Position numbers and translations under genes: made by a program | Source: an uncultured Planctomycetaceae bacterium | Lineage (GTDB): Bacteria; Planctomycetota; Planctomycetia; Planctomycetales; Planctomycetaceae | Direction of reading: 5' to 3' | DNA length: 64,000 nt | Assembly (NCBI GenBank): GCA_943787265.1 | Contig: CALSLT010000003.1 | Coordinates: forward strand, 1 to 64,000 | Part shown: positions 1 to 10,150 of the stretch, piece after piece | Layout: every line of letters begins with the position of its first letter | Position numbering within the stretch: the stretch's first letter is position 1 | Notes under the pieces: model-generated | Told to the model about the DNA's origin: nothing | The model's database searches: none | What the model saw: the letters and a program-made list of their open reading frames with translations, nothing else

Positions 1-2981
1 CGTTGGTGACCTGGGTGACGGCGTTTGGAAAGTGTGGATCATCTCGAACAATAACAACGGCTCGCACACCGGCCACAATCTCGGCGAATTCAAAGTTCAG
101 CTCGCACCAGGGCCTGACTCCCGCCGAAGCGGAAGGCCCGCCGCCAACGCGATGATCGTCAACACGAACAACAACAACCGGCTCAGTCTGGACGAAGCGG
201 CCAAAGACATCCTCTACGGAGTCACCCCGAGACTCGACCCCGTCAACCGCGACGCTCCAGTCAACGACGGAATTGTCAACGGGTCATTCGAGTCTTATGT
301 AAGTCCTCGCAGACGGGCAATCACACACGATGTTGAAGGCTGGTACGGTGTCCGTGCTCAGACCGTCAACCGGGAGATTGGTGTCGATCCGGACACGCTT
401 CCAGATTCCTATGGAATCGAAGTTTGGCGAAACACTGGTAAGAAGACCTATGACGGCCAGAACCAGATCGAACTGGATGGTCGCAGCAACGTGGTTGATG
501 GTGTTTACCAGAAGTTCTCGACCGACGTGCCGACGAACCTGATGTTCGCGGCTTACGCGAGGAAGGCTGGCAGCAGCGACATCGAGGTCTACATCGACGG
601 TGAGTATGTCGAGACGGTGACTCCGCCCACGGCTAACGGAAGACACGACATCCGCCAAGCCTACTTTTTACGAAATCGACGCTGGCGAGCACAGCATCCT
701 GTTCAAGGAAGTGACCGGTCAGAACAACGGTTCCGGCGCGGTGATCGACAACGTGCGTCTGGTGTCTGACCACATGAAGGCTCACCTCGATTCGGCGGGT
801 CGTCACACTCACAACTTCTTTGAACACGTTTCTCGCCTGTACGGCACTGACCTGATGGCCCCCGGTCAGAAGGAGTACGACGCGAAGGGCTTCGAGAAGG
901 TCAGCGACACACTTTACCGTGGCAACAGTCCGATCACGGGTCTGCGTCCGGTGATTGAAGAGGGCGATCGATCGGGAGATTGCACGCAACCCCGCGTCTG
1001 GAAGGCGAAGCCCTGGAAGCGAAGATCGCGAACCGTCTGACGAACCTCAACGACTTTGAGAAGCTTCAGACGGTTTACGCAGGACAAGCTGATCGAGATG
1101 ACGGGGATCGACTTCCGTGCGATGACCAAAGCGGAACGTGAGGCGACGATCAACCACCTGCTGCACTCACCGATTCCGTTCGGGAATATCGATGAAGTGC
1201 TGACTCCCGATACGAGGATCGACCTCGGTTACACGCACACGCTGGACAAGAACTGGACCCGCGTTGGTGACCTGGGTGACGGCGTTTGGAAAGTGTGGAT
1301 CATCTCGAACAACAACAACGGTTCGCACACCGGCCACAACCTTGGCGAATTCAAAGTTCAGCTCTCACCAGGCCTGACCTCCCGCCGAAGCGAAGGCCGC
1401 CGCCAACGCGATGATCGTCAACACGAACAACAACAACCGCCTGAGTCTGGACGAAGCCGCCAAAGACATCCTCTACGGAGTCACCCCCGAGACTCGATCC
1501 CGTGAACCGGGATGCTCCCGTCAATGACGGCATCGTGAATGGTTCGTTTGAGGCGAATCCGGGCGAACGTGGCTCGGAGATCACTCACGATGTGGACGGT
1601 TGGTTCGGTGTTCGCGCTCAGACGGTGAATCAGGAAGATCGGTGTCGATCCGGATCAGCTTCCGAGTTCTGACGGTATCGAGCTCTGGCGAAACATCGGT
1701 AAGAAGACCTATGACGGCCAGAATCAGATCGAACTTGATGGTCGTGGGAACGTTGTTGACGGTGTTTACCAGAAGTTCTCGACCGACGTGCCGACGAACC
1801 TGATGTTCGCGGCTTACGCGAGGAAGGCTGGCAGCAGCGACATCGAGGTCTACATTGACGGTGATTATGTTGAGACGGTGACTCCGCCCACGGCGAACGG
1901 AAGACACGACATCCGCCAGGCCTACTTTTACGAAATCGATGCTGGCGAGCACAGCATCCTGTTCAAGGAAGTGACCGGTCAGAACAACGGTTCCGGCGCG
2001 GTGATCGACAACGTGCGTCTGGTGTCTGACCACATGAAGGCTCACCTCGATTCGGCGGGTCGTCACACTCACAACTTCTTTGAACACGTTTCTCGCCTGT
2101 ACGGCACTGACCTGATGGCTCCGGGTCAGACGGAGTACGACGCGAAGGGCTTCGAGAAGGTCAGCGACACTCTTTACCGTGGGAACAGTCCAATCACGGG
2201 TCTGCGTCCGGTGATCGAAGAAGCGATCGATCGTGAGATTGCACGCAATCCTCGTCTTGAGGGCGAGGCCCTGGAAGCGAAGATCGCGAACCGTCTCACG
2301 AACCTCAACGACTTCGAGAAGCTGCAGACGGTGACGCAGGACAAGCTGATCGAGATGACGGGGATCGACTTCCGTGCGATGACCAAAGCGGAACGCGAAG
2401 CGACGATCAATCACCTGCTGCACTCACCGATCCCGTTCGGGAACATCGATGAAGTGCTGACTCCCGACACGAGGATCGACCTCGGTTACACGCACACTCT
2501 GGATAGGAACTGGACGCGGGTTGGTGACCTTGGTGACGGCGTTTGGAAAGTGTGGATCATCTCGAACAACAACAACGGTTCGCACACAGGCCACAACCTT
2601 GGCGAATTCAAAGTTCAGCTCGCACCAGGCCTGACTCCCGCCGAAGCGAAGGCCGCCGCCAACGCAATGATCGTCAACACGAACAACAACAACCGACTGA
2701 GTCTGGACGAAGCTGCCAAAGACATCCTCTACGGAGTCACCCCAAGACTCGATTCCGTGAACCGGGATGCTCCAGTCAATGAGGGAATCGTGAATGGTTC
2801 GTTTGAAGCTTTCAGTGCCGCAATCACGCCGACATCTAACGACGCTGACCTGGTTGCAAGTTCAAACAAGACTGGAGACGCTCAAGGGCCGAACGATGGT
2901 GCTGATGCCTCTGGTTCGACTGAGGCAACGGATTCCGCCTTCGTCGAAGTGACGCCGATTCTGACGAGTCTCGATTGCTGA
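1..2981 (+). CDS. Giant tandem-repeat surface protein, 3' end, frame broken
   Basis: This is the C-terminal end of a very large protein whose start lies before the window. It is built of near-identical 418-residue repeats. Each repeat has a jelly-roll-like part that begins with NGSFE and continues through a GIEVWRNTG / YDGQNQIEL / DIEVYIDG pattern, resembling the galactose-binding 'choice-of-anchor C'/DUF642-type fold. A helical part (FEHVSRLYGTDLMAPG, AMTKAEREATINHLLHSP) and an Asn-rich part (ISNNNNGSHTGHNLGEF) follow. The last copy ends in a unique Ser/Thr/Asp/Glu-rich tail and stops at 2979-2981. No sortase, PEP-CTERM or RTX anchor is visible. The first two copies are out of frame because of single-base insertions; the third is intact from about 1788. 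The role is probably cell-surface adhesion or structure; this is inferred from the architecture only. Confidence 0.75.
3..2808 (+). repeat. Direct tandem repeat, unit about 1254 bp
   Basis: Copies begin at the TTGGTGACC at positions 3, 1264 and 2521; the third is partial, diverging after NGSFEA near 2808. Observed spacings are 1261 and 1257 bp. Removing the single-base insertions seen against the other copies (seven in copy 1, three in copy 2) gives 1254 bp, or 418 codons, for both. The copies are almost identical apart from these insertions and a variable stretch just after NGSFE (about 295-330 and 1553-1585). Confidence 0.85.
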
Positions 2982-3262
2982 TTCTGCTCAACAATATGAG
3001 ACCTTTCCTGCATTTCAGCGACGAGACCACTATCCGAATTTCATGGCAAACTCAGTAACTCCGTCCGAATGCGTGACGATGGCCCTGCGATCTGATCAGC
3101 AGCGTAGTGACGGAGTTTGTTCTGCTTCTTAACACGGAACGGAGCATGCAGATACGCAAGAGCCAGGCGTGAAACCTACTGAAAACGTGAACGAAACCGT
3201 TTTCGACTCTATAGACGCTGCAGAATCCGGTGCAGTTAGTGCAGGCGGAAGTGATGAAACTA
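2982..3262. other. Intergenic region between repeat protein and IS630
   Basis: No gene is supported here. A weak inverted repeat (actccgtc at 3058 against gacggagt near 3111, with a long loop) could be part of a transcription end. A short acidic plus-strand reading from about 3169 (MKPTENVNETVFDSIDAAES) resembles the Asp/Ser/Glu/Thr-rich tail of the preceding protein, and the IS630 insertion cuts it. It may be a remnant, but there is no firm evidence. Confidence 0.4.
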
Positions 3263-4497
3263 GTGCTTCGTCATACTTTGATTTGCGGGTAGAGGGATTT
3301 GAGCTTGGTGCGTGCGTTGTCGATTGTGAATTGCCAATCGACACCTCGCTGCCTGTCGTTGCTGGCAGCGGACCAGGCATTCGTTTCTGTTCGAAGTTCG
3401 TCGATATCTACGATGCGGCGATCCTTCAGGCACTGACGCGTCATGGAGCTGAGTTCGTTCTCTGAGCCCTGTTCATGATTAAGGGGCAGCCAACTGCCGT
3501 GCTTTGGAGTGAAGCGAAAATCCAGGCGACGGACGAGCTCGCGAGCTTTGTCGGCGGGAAAGGCTTCGTAGAAAGCTCCCATGGTGTGCGTATTCAGATT
3601 GTCGCAGACCAGAATCACTTTTTGTGCATTCGCGTATCGCGTGCGGAGAAGTTCTTCCATCTCAACAGCCCAATCGACCTTGGTGCGTTGCTTGCGAACA
3701 TGCACCGTGCGCCAGCCGGAAAGTGGTTCGGTGAACATGAAAATGCTGGCGGTTGCGTTCGTATTCGTAGTCAACACGGCGTGGATGCTGTCTACTGGCA
3801 GCGATCGGGACGCGAGTTTCCTTAAGCAATTGCACCGGTTGCTCGTCCATACAGAGCACTGGAAAGTCTGCATCGTAAGGCAGGGCGTACGTGTCCAGCA
3901 CGTTTTCCATACAAGCAACGAACTCGCTGTTCGCTTCCGGTGGAATGACCCAGTACTGAATTTTCCGTCGCGTCATGCCGTTTTTTTCAGCGTCTGGCGA
4001 ACGGTCTCGTGACTCACCGATTCGACGATGCTCAGTTCCACGACTTTCTCGGCGAGCAAACGCAGAGTCCAGTTGGCAAAACCTTTGGGCGGGTTTACCC
4101 AGACGCAGAGCAATCACTTTCGCTTCCTGCTCACCATCAAAGAGCTTCTCGTGTGGCGGCGTTTCGCGTGGCTTTCCATTCAAAGCAATTTCGAAACCTT
4201 CCGTCACCAGCCGCTGCCGAATGTTCTCTACCGTATTAATTCGACAACCAAAGGCCTCCGCGATTCTGCGGTCCGTCCAGCACGGACCATCAGCATCGGC
4301 TTTCAAGAGCACTTGTGCCCGCCGCACTTTCTGCGATGACCCGCTCAACTTCTTCACCACGCTCAGAAGCGTTTCCCGTTCGTTATCTGCCAAACGAACC
4401 ACATATTTCTTCTGCATAGCAACCCTCCATGGTTGCCAGACTTGTCTCAAAATCAACAGTACCGGGGAACCCCAATTCCAAAGACTGACGAAGCACT
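3263..4497 (-). mobile_element. IS630-family insertion sequence with TA target duplication
   Basis: The element is 1235 bp. Its ends are inverted repeats: GTGCTTCGTCA at 3263-3273 and TGACGAAGCAC at 4487-4497, 11 bp perfect with partial similarity further in. It is flanked on both sides by TA (3261-3262 and 4498-4499), the target duplication expected of IS630/Tc1-mariner transposition. It holds one transposase gene on the minus strand whose stop codon lies inside the terminal repeat. The transposase is frameshifted, so the copy is probably dead unless helped in trans. Confidence 0.9.
3271..4417 (-). pseudogene. IS630-family transposase, frameshifted
   Basis: DDE transposase remnant. The ATG at 4415-4417 is preceded by GGAGGG. 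The N-terminal helix-turn-helix part (DRRIAEAFGCRINTVENIRQR) is intact. After RLGKP the frame changes: three C's where two would keep frame, near 4088. It returns in the A-run near 3985 and changes again after YEYERN near 3770. The C-terminal catalytic part reads ASIFMFTEPLSGWRTV, ILVCDNLNTH and FRFTPKHGSWL, then has about five extra residues before NELSSMTRQCL. A normal family member reads through all these points in one frame. The opposite-sign shifts and the extra residues argue for real decay, although the CC-to-CCC change matches the homopolymer insertions seen elsewhere in the window. Confidence 0.88.
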
Positions 4498-4527
4498 AGG
4501 GCAAATTCTCACGGGTATTGCTGAAGT

Positions 4528-5529
<1,002 letters not shown>

Positions 5530-5654
5530 CAAAACTCTCCGTGGGGATACCGTCTGTGGTCGCAACGACTCGAATTCACAGCGGATAGATTTCGCAATGA
5601 ATGAGTTTTCAGCCGTCCTCGGCAATACGATCGCCGATCATAGATACATCAAAA

Positions 5655-5743
5655 AAGGGCCGGGAACCTTTTCCCGGAACTCGCGACGTCACCGAAACGA
5701 CGACGCCCGGTCCATTCGCTCCGGGAAAAGGTTCTCAGCCCTT
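5655..5743. repeat. Inverted repeat, 24-bp arms, MITE-like
   Basis: The left arm at 5655-5678 and right arm at 5720-5743 are inverted copies matching at 22 of 24 positions; each contains GAACCTTTTCCCGG. The loop is 41 bp. Weaker similarity extends outward through CATCAA on both sides. The element lies in the roughly 700-bp gap between DUF1559 and the vWA gene, which holds no supported gene. It could be a small non-autonomous element or a stable mRNA/terminator structure. Confidence 0.6.
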
Positions 5744-6068
5744 GATGCCGATGCGACTAGAACAAGAAAGCTAATTTGTTCAGAATCGAATCTGGCTGAA
5801 TCGTACGGACAAATGCTCGCCACCACCGACTAATTGTTCGCCGCTTGAACAAATGATGCGTACTTACCGGACGAGCTGAGCATCGCGCCGGAAGTCATAA
5901 AATGGCCGAATTGACAGCTCGCATCACAGATCGAAGAGTAAGGGCAACAGCGCCGATATCGAAGGATTCCGCCTGTGAATCAACGGAGTTCTCTTAAACC
6001 GGTACCGTGTGACAGCCAACTGACGGCGCCCAGACGCTGGGCACTGATACGATGTTCGAAAAAGTTTA

Positions 6069-6198
6069 CAAACTTCTGACAAACTTCTGACGGTGGCCTG
6101 ACCACTCACCGGCCGACATAGAGTGAAATACTCGCCGTACCGCGTCGGTCGGGAGCCTTCCGACGTTGACTGCCATCTTCCCGGCCTTACATGGCCGG
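6069..6198 (+). promoter_or_regulatory. 11-bp direct repeat and leader hairpin before vWA gene
   Basis: ACAAACTTCTG occurs twice in immediate tandem (6069-6079 and 6080-6090), followed by AC. An 11-bp period is what OmpR/PhoB-type response regulators read with two monomers on one DNA face. A perfect 6-bp stem (CCGGCC/GGCCGG, 6181-6198, six-base loop) lies between this repeat and the start codon at 6232. The nearby OmpR-family regulator at 9387 is an obvious candidate binder; that link is inference. Confidence 0.45.
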
Positions 6199-6231
6199 TG
6201 AAGTGTGTCCCAGAAATCCCGGAGGCGTGTC

Positions 6232-7644
6232 ATGAGACGAATCGGTAAGACTATTGCAGCAGCGGTCGCGTTGAGTACGTGCTTGTCGGCACCGACGAAG
6301 GCGAGTCAGGTCGCCCTGAGTGTGGCGATGTCGAATCCCGTTCTGAAGTCAGACGAGAAACAGACGGCATTTCTTAAGGTTGGACTCAACGGATTCAAGA
6401 TGCCGGTCACGAGTCGGCGAGTTCCCGTAAACGTCGCGTTGGTCCTCGACAAGTCCGGTTCAATGAAAGGACGAAAGATTGCCGAAGCGAAGCAAGCTGC
6501 TATTCAGGCCGTCCGACGACTGAACGCTGACGACATCGTCTCCGTGGTTGTGTACGACTCAACGGTCGAAGTACTCGTGCCCTCGACGAAGCTGACTGAT
6601 AAGGATGCTGTCTGCAGGAAGATTTCTCAGGTACAGCCCGGCGGGCGGACAGCTCTCTTCGCAGGCGTCAGCAAAGCGGCAGCCGAGTTACGCAAATTTA
6701 TAGATCGAGACCACGTTAACCGAATCGTTCTGCTGTCGGACGGGATGGCAAACATTGGCCCGAGCGCTCCGAGTGAACTTGGATCGCTGGGAGCATCGCT
6801 CAAGAAAGAGAACATCTCTGTGACAGCGATGGGCCTGGGACTCGACTATAACGAAGACCTGATGGTCAACCTTGCGAGTAACAGTGGCGGTAATCACGTT
6901 TTCATCGAAGATGAGACTCAAATCGCCGCTTTATTCAACAAGGAATTCAATACCGTTCTGTCAGTGGTTGCGCAGGAAGTTTCGATCACGATTGAAGTGG
7001 CTAAGGGAGTTCGTCCGGTGCGAGTATTCGGCAACCAGGCGGAGATCAATGGCCAGAAAGTCGTTGCCACATTAACGCAGCTCTACAGTGAGCAGGAAAA
7101 GTTTTTGGTGCTTGAGGTCGACGTCCCGGCATCTCCCGAAGGCAAGCCGCTGGATATCGCTCAGGTCAACGTTGACTATGACAACATGCTGACCCGAGCA
7201 TCCGACCGACTCACCGGAAAGGCCAGTGTCAACTTCAGCAGCTCGGATAAAGTCATTGCATCGTGCGTCAACAACGAAGTGCTTGAAGCTGGCGTTTTGC
7301 TGTTTGCAAACGAGCGAAACAAAGCAGCCACGATTCTAAGGGACAAAGGCGACATCAAGGCTGCTCGGCGAATGCTTCTTCAAAATGCCGATTACCTGAA
7401 AAGGTACGCGGCTGACCTCGGCTCACTTCAACTTGACGCCGCATGTAACTTGAACACGATCCAATCGAGAAACCTGGAGGACGTTCGGTGGACTCGATTC
7501 CGGAAAGGGATGGTCCTGGAGCAGTATCGGGCCGACACACAACAGACCTACGGCGCAGTTGATCTGAAACCTTCGAATCAGTATCCCGGAACGCCTCAGT
7601 CAGCGAGTCCACAACCGGCTCAGAAGAAGTCGACCAGGAAATAA
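6232..7644 (+). CDS. Secreted von Willebrand factor A domain protein
   Basis: A 470-residue protein. The ATG at 6232 follows GGAGG with good spacing; the longer in-frame start at 6205 has no such site. A signal peptide (residues 1-26, ending near TKAS) is followed by a vWA domain with a complete MIDAS start, DKSGSMKG (Asp73, Ser75, Ser77), then GGRTALFAGV and IVLLSDGMANIGP. This suggests metal-dependent ligand or protein binding outside the cytoplasm. The C-terminal third is helical (ERNKAATILRDKGDIKAARRM) and ends in a Pro/Gln/Lys-rich tail. The layout fits the vWA group with a C-terminal DUF3520-like region. It is followed by a terminator and then the two-component pair on the same strand. 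Confidence 0.9.
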   Translation: MRRIGKTIAAAVALSTCLSAPTKASQVALSVAMSNPVLKSDEKQTAFLKVGLNGFKMPVTSRRVPVNVALVLDKSGSMKGRKIAEAKQAAIQAVRRLNADDIVSVVVYDSTVEVLVPSTKLTDKDAVCRKISQVQPGGRTALFAGVSKAAAELRKFIDRDHVNRIVLLSDGMANIGPSAPSELGSLGASLKKENISVTAMGLGLDYNEDLMVNLASNSGGNHVFIEDETQIAALFNKEFNTVLSVVAQEVSITIEVAKGVRPVRVFGNQAEINGQKVVATLTQLYSEQEKFLVLEVDVPASPEGKPLDIAQVNVDYDNMLTRASDRLTGKASVNFSSSDKVIASCVNNEVLEAGVLLFANERNKAATILRDKGDIKAARRMLLQNADYLKRYAADLGSLQLDAACNLNTIQSRNLEDVRWTRFRKGMVLEQYRADTQQTYGAVDLKPSNQYPGTPQSASPQPAQKKSTRK

Positions 7645-7669
7645 GCAACTCTCAAAGCTACTATGTATT

Positions 7670-7705
7670 CGGCAGTGCGAGCGAATCAGTTCGCGCTGCC
7701 GTTTT
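7670..7705 (+). terminator. Probable intrinsic terminator after vWA gene
   Basis: CGGCAG pairs with CTGCCG and GCGAA with TTCGC around a short loop, with one small bulge, followed directly by GTTTT. It lies 25 bases after the vWA stop codon and before the histidine kinase. Confidence 0.6.
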
Positions 7706-7773
7706 CGTGTGTAAGGCTCAACTTGAGCACCAGTTGAAAGCCAGAAAAACTGCGAGTCAGACCGCTCATACTT

Positions 7774-9387
7774 TTGATACTGATTGTCGTCCTGCCGCTG
7801 GCCGGGCTGACGTGGCTTGGCATGCGCGTCGCGCGGGACGACGAAGCAAGCCTGCAGCGAAAATTCGAGGATGTTTTCGCGATTCAGATTCGTGACATTG
7901 ACCGAATCATCAGTCGACATTTCGAAACGCTTTCGAGCGAGCTGAGCGCGACGGCACGGAAAGTCGAAGATCACCCTGACGATATCCGAGCACTCCTTCG
8001 TGAATCGCCACAAGTTCGGCAGATCATCATTGTTGATACCACGGGAGCAGTCCTGCACCCAGATCCGGCTACGGAGTTAAATCTCAGCGAACGAGAATTC
8101 CTGCACGAAGCTCAAGAACTCATTCGAGATCGAGATCTGATTCACGCATGGCGAGCTGACTCGGACCACAGTCAACGACTTCCGGCTGCTAAGACGGATA
8201 AGGAAAAATCTGCGGCGAGTAATCTCCCGAGTGCATCCGAAGGGTGGCACGTCTGGTATTGGGGCCGCGGCGTTCACCTGATCTTCTGGCAGCGCCGAGC
8301 GGATGGGAACGTCGTCGGCCTGCTTGTCGAACGAGGTCGCTGGATGGCAGACCTGATTGCCGCATTGCCCGAAACAGTCGACCAGCAGCACGAGGAAATC
8401 CCTGTCGGCTCAACGTCTCGGTTTCGCCTGGTCGATTCGATGGGAGATTCTGTGTACGAATGGGGTGAGTACGAACCGCCGGAAGAGTCCGCTCCCCTGG
8501 TCGAATCTGCTGTGTCTGCACCGCTTGCTTCCTGGCGTCTTCAAGCTGTTGTGCCCGAAAACCTGATCGCAGTACAGAGCAGCGGAATCCTGTTTCAACT
8601 GGTCACGGGGATCGTCGCAGCCACTGTCGCTCTGTCAGTACTCGCTACGTTTTTCTGGCGTGAATACTCCCGCGAAGTACGGCAGGCATCGCAACGCGTC
8701 AGCTTTGTTAATCAAGTGTCGCACGAACTGAAAACGCCGCTCACAAACATCCGGATGTATGCTGATCTACTTGCCGACGATCTTGACAATCTTGACGACG
8801 GTTCTGGCGACAAAGCGTCCGACCGGCTACGTGTCATCGTGTCCGAGAGTCAGCGTCTTAGCAGGTTAATCAGTAACGTTCTGACATTCGGCCGTCAGCA
8901 ACGTGAAGCTCTGGTGCTGCGCTACCGTCAAGCATCTGTGGACGAGTTAGTGCGGCGGGTTGTCGAACAGTTCTCACCAACTCTGGAGCGGCTGGGAATC
9001 ACAACCGAACTGACACTCAATGCAGCACAGCCGGTCTCTCTCGACGACGATGCCATCGAGCAAATCCTCGTCAACCTGATCAGCAACGTCGAGAAATACG
9101 CGGCCGACGGCGGCGTGCTGAAAATTTCATCGAGCCTTACAACTACGTCGGTCACTATCAACGTTGCGGATGACGGACCGGGCATCCCGATCGCAATGCA
9201 GCATGCAATCTTCGAACCATTCGTCCGCGTTTCGAGCCGTCTTGAAGACGCGGCGGGAACAGGTATCGGACTAAGCATTGCGCGCGACCTTGCACGACTT
9301 CACGGTGGCGACCTTCGCATAGCCGACTCCGCCACAGGAGCCAGCTTCAGTGTGGAACTACGGACTTCAGAAGAGGATCGTAAGTGA
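7774..9387 (+). CDS. Sensor histidine kinase, two membrane helices
   Basis: Membrane-bound histidine kinase. An N-terminal helix (ILIVVLPLAGLTWLGM) leads into an extracytoplasmic sensor region of about 250 residues with no recognised fold. A second helix follows (FQLVTGIVAATVALSVLATFF). The HisKA box is VSHELKTPLTNIRMYADLL, with the phospho-acceptor His near residue 316. The ATPase has LVNLISNVEKYA (N box), VADDGPGIP (G1) and GTGIGLSIARDLARLHGG (G2). The start is uncertain: there is no ATG, the TTG at 7774 leaves a short signal anchor, and a CTG at 7750 in the same frame adds LRVRPLIL, which would complete the helix. The stop overlaps the response regulator start by one base, so the two are translationally coupled. 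Confidence 0.93.
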   Translation: MILIVVLPLAGLTWLGMRVARDDEASLQRKFEDVFAIQIRDIDRIISRHFETLSSELSATARKVEDHPDDIRALLRESPQVRQIIIVDTTGAVLHPDPATELNLSEREFLHEAQELIRDRDLIHAWRADSDHSQRLPAAKTDKEKSAASNLPSASEGWHVWYWGRGVHLIFWQRRADGNVVGLLVERGRWMADLIAALPETVDQQHEEIPVGSTSRFRLVDSMGDSVYEWGEYEPPEESAPLVESAVSAPLASWRLQAVVPENLIAVQSSGILFQLVTGIVAATVALSVLATFFWREYSREVRQASQRVSFVNQVSHELKTPLTNIRMYADLLADDLDNLDDGSGDKASDRLRVIVSESQRLSRLISNVLTFGRQQREALVLRYRQASVDELVRRVVEQFSPTLERLGITTELTLNAAQPVSLDDDAIEQILVNLISNVEKYAADGGVLKISSSLTTTSVTINVADDGPGIPIAMQHAIFEPFVRVSSRLEDAAGTGIGLSIARDLARLHGGDLRIADSATGASFSVELRTSEEDRK

Positions 9388-10100
9388 TGAAAGTCCTACT
9401 GGCCGAAGACGACGAACTGACACGACACGGCCTCGCAGAAGTACTCGCTTCTGAAGGCTACCAGGTTGTCCAAGCTTCTGACGGCGCTGCCGCTTTGGAG
9501 CATTTCGCGGCAGAAGTTCCAGACTTCGTCTGCCTGGACATCATGATGCCCGAACGCAGCGGCTACGACGTCTGTCGGTCGATCAGATCGACACACCCGG
9601 ACATTCCCATCATTTTTATCAGTGCCAAGTCTGAAGAGATCGACAAGGTCGTTGGCTTCGAACTTGGAGCCGACGACTTCATCGTGAAACCGTTCGGCGT
9701 CAGGGAAGTCGTGGCGAGAATCCGTGCGGTGACGCGAAGGTGCCATGTCGCTCGCGGCGATAACCCGGCCGCTTCATTCACAATGGGTGACCTCGAAATC
9801 TTTCCAGCAGAACTTCGAGCGACTCGCGAAAAACAGACCATCGAGTTAAGTCTACGTGACGTGCAGATTCTCGAACTGCTGCACCGAAACGCCGGCCGAG
9901 TTCTCGATCGAAATACCATTTTCAATCACTCATGGGGCGAAGACTACTTCCCCAACAGCCGGACGCTCGACCAGCATATTTCGCAACTCCGCAAGCGAAT
10001 CGAGGTCGATCCAAAGTCGCCGCGAATCATCCGCACGGTGCACGGTGCAGGATACCGCTTTGAGCACGGAGCCGACGGCGAATCAAAAAACGAACAATGA
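9387..10100 (+). CDS. OmpR/PhoB-family response regulator
   Basis: A 237-residue DNA-binding response regulator paired with the kinase just upstream (TGATG overlap; GAGGA precedes the ATG). The receiver domain has the acidic pair EDD at residues 7-9, phospho-acceptor Asp51 (VCLDIMMPERSG) and the conserved Lys in IVKPFG. The C-terminal winged helix has the typical LSLRDVQILELLHRN, RTLDQHISQLRKRIE and IRTVHGAGYRF. This class binds direct repeats with about 11-bp spacing; such a repeat lies upstream of the vWA gene at 6069-6090. It converges on the deacylase gene with a 50-bp gap. Confidence 0.96.
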   Translation: MKVLLAEDDELTRHGLAEVLASEGYQVVQASDGAAALEHFAAEVPDFVCLDIMMPERSGYDVCRSIRSTHPDIPIIFISAKSEEIDKVVGFELGADDFIVKPFGVREVVARIRAVTRRCHVARGDNPAASFTMGDLEIFPAELRATREKQTIELSLRDVQILELLHRNAGRVLDRNTIFNHSWGEDYFPNSRTLDQHISQLRKRIEVDPKSPRIIRTVHGAGYRFEHGADGESKNEQ

Positions 10101-10150
10101 TCGTCGCGACACAGTGGCTGTCGTTCGCCGGTGATGTTTTTCGTGCTCGA

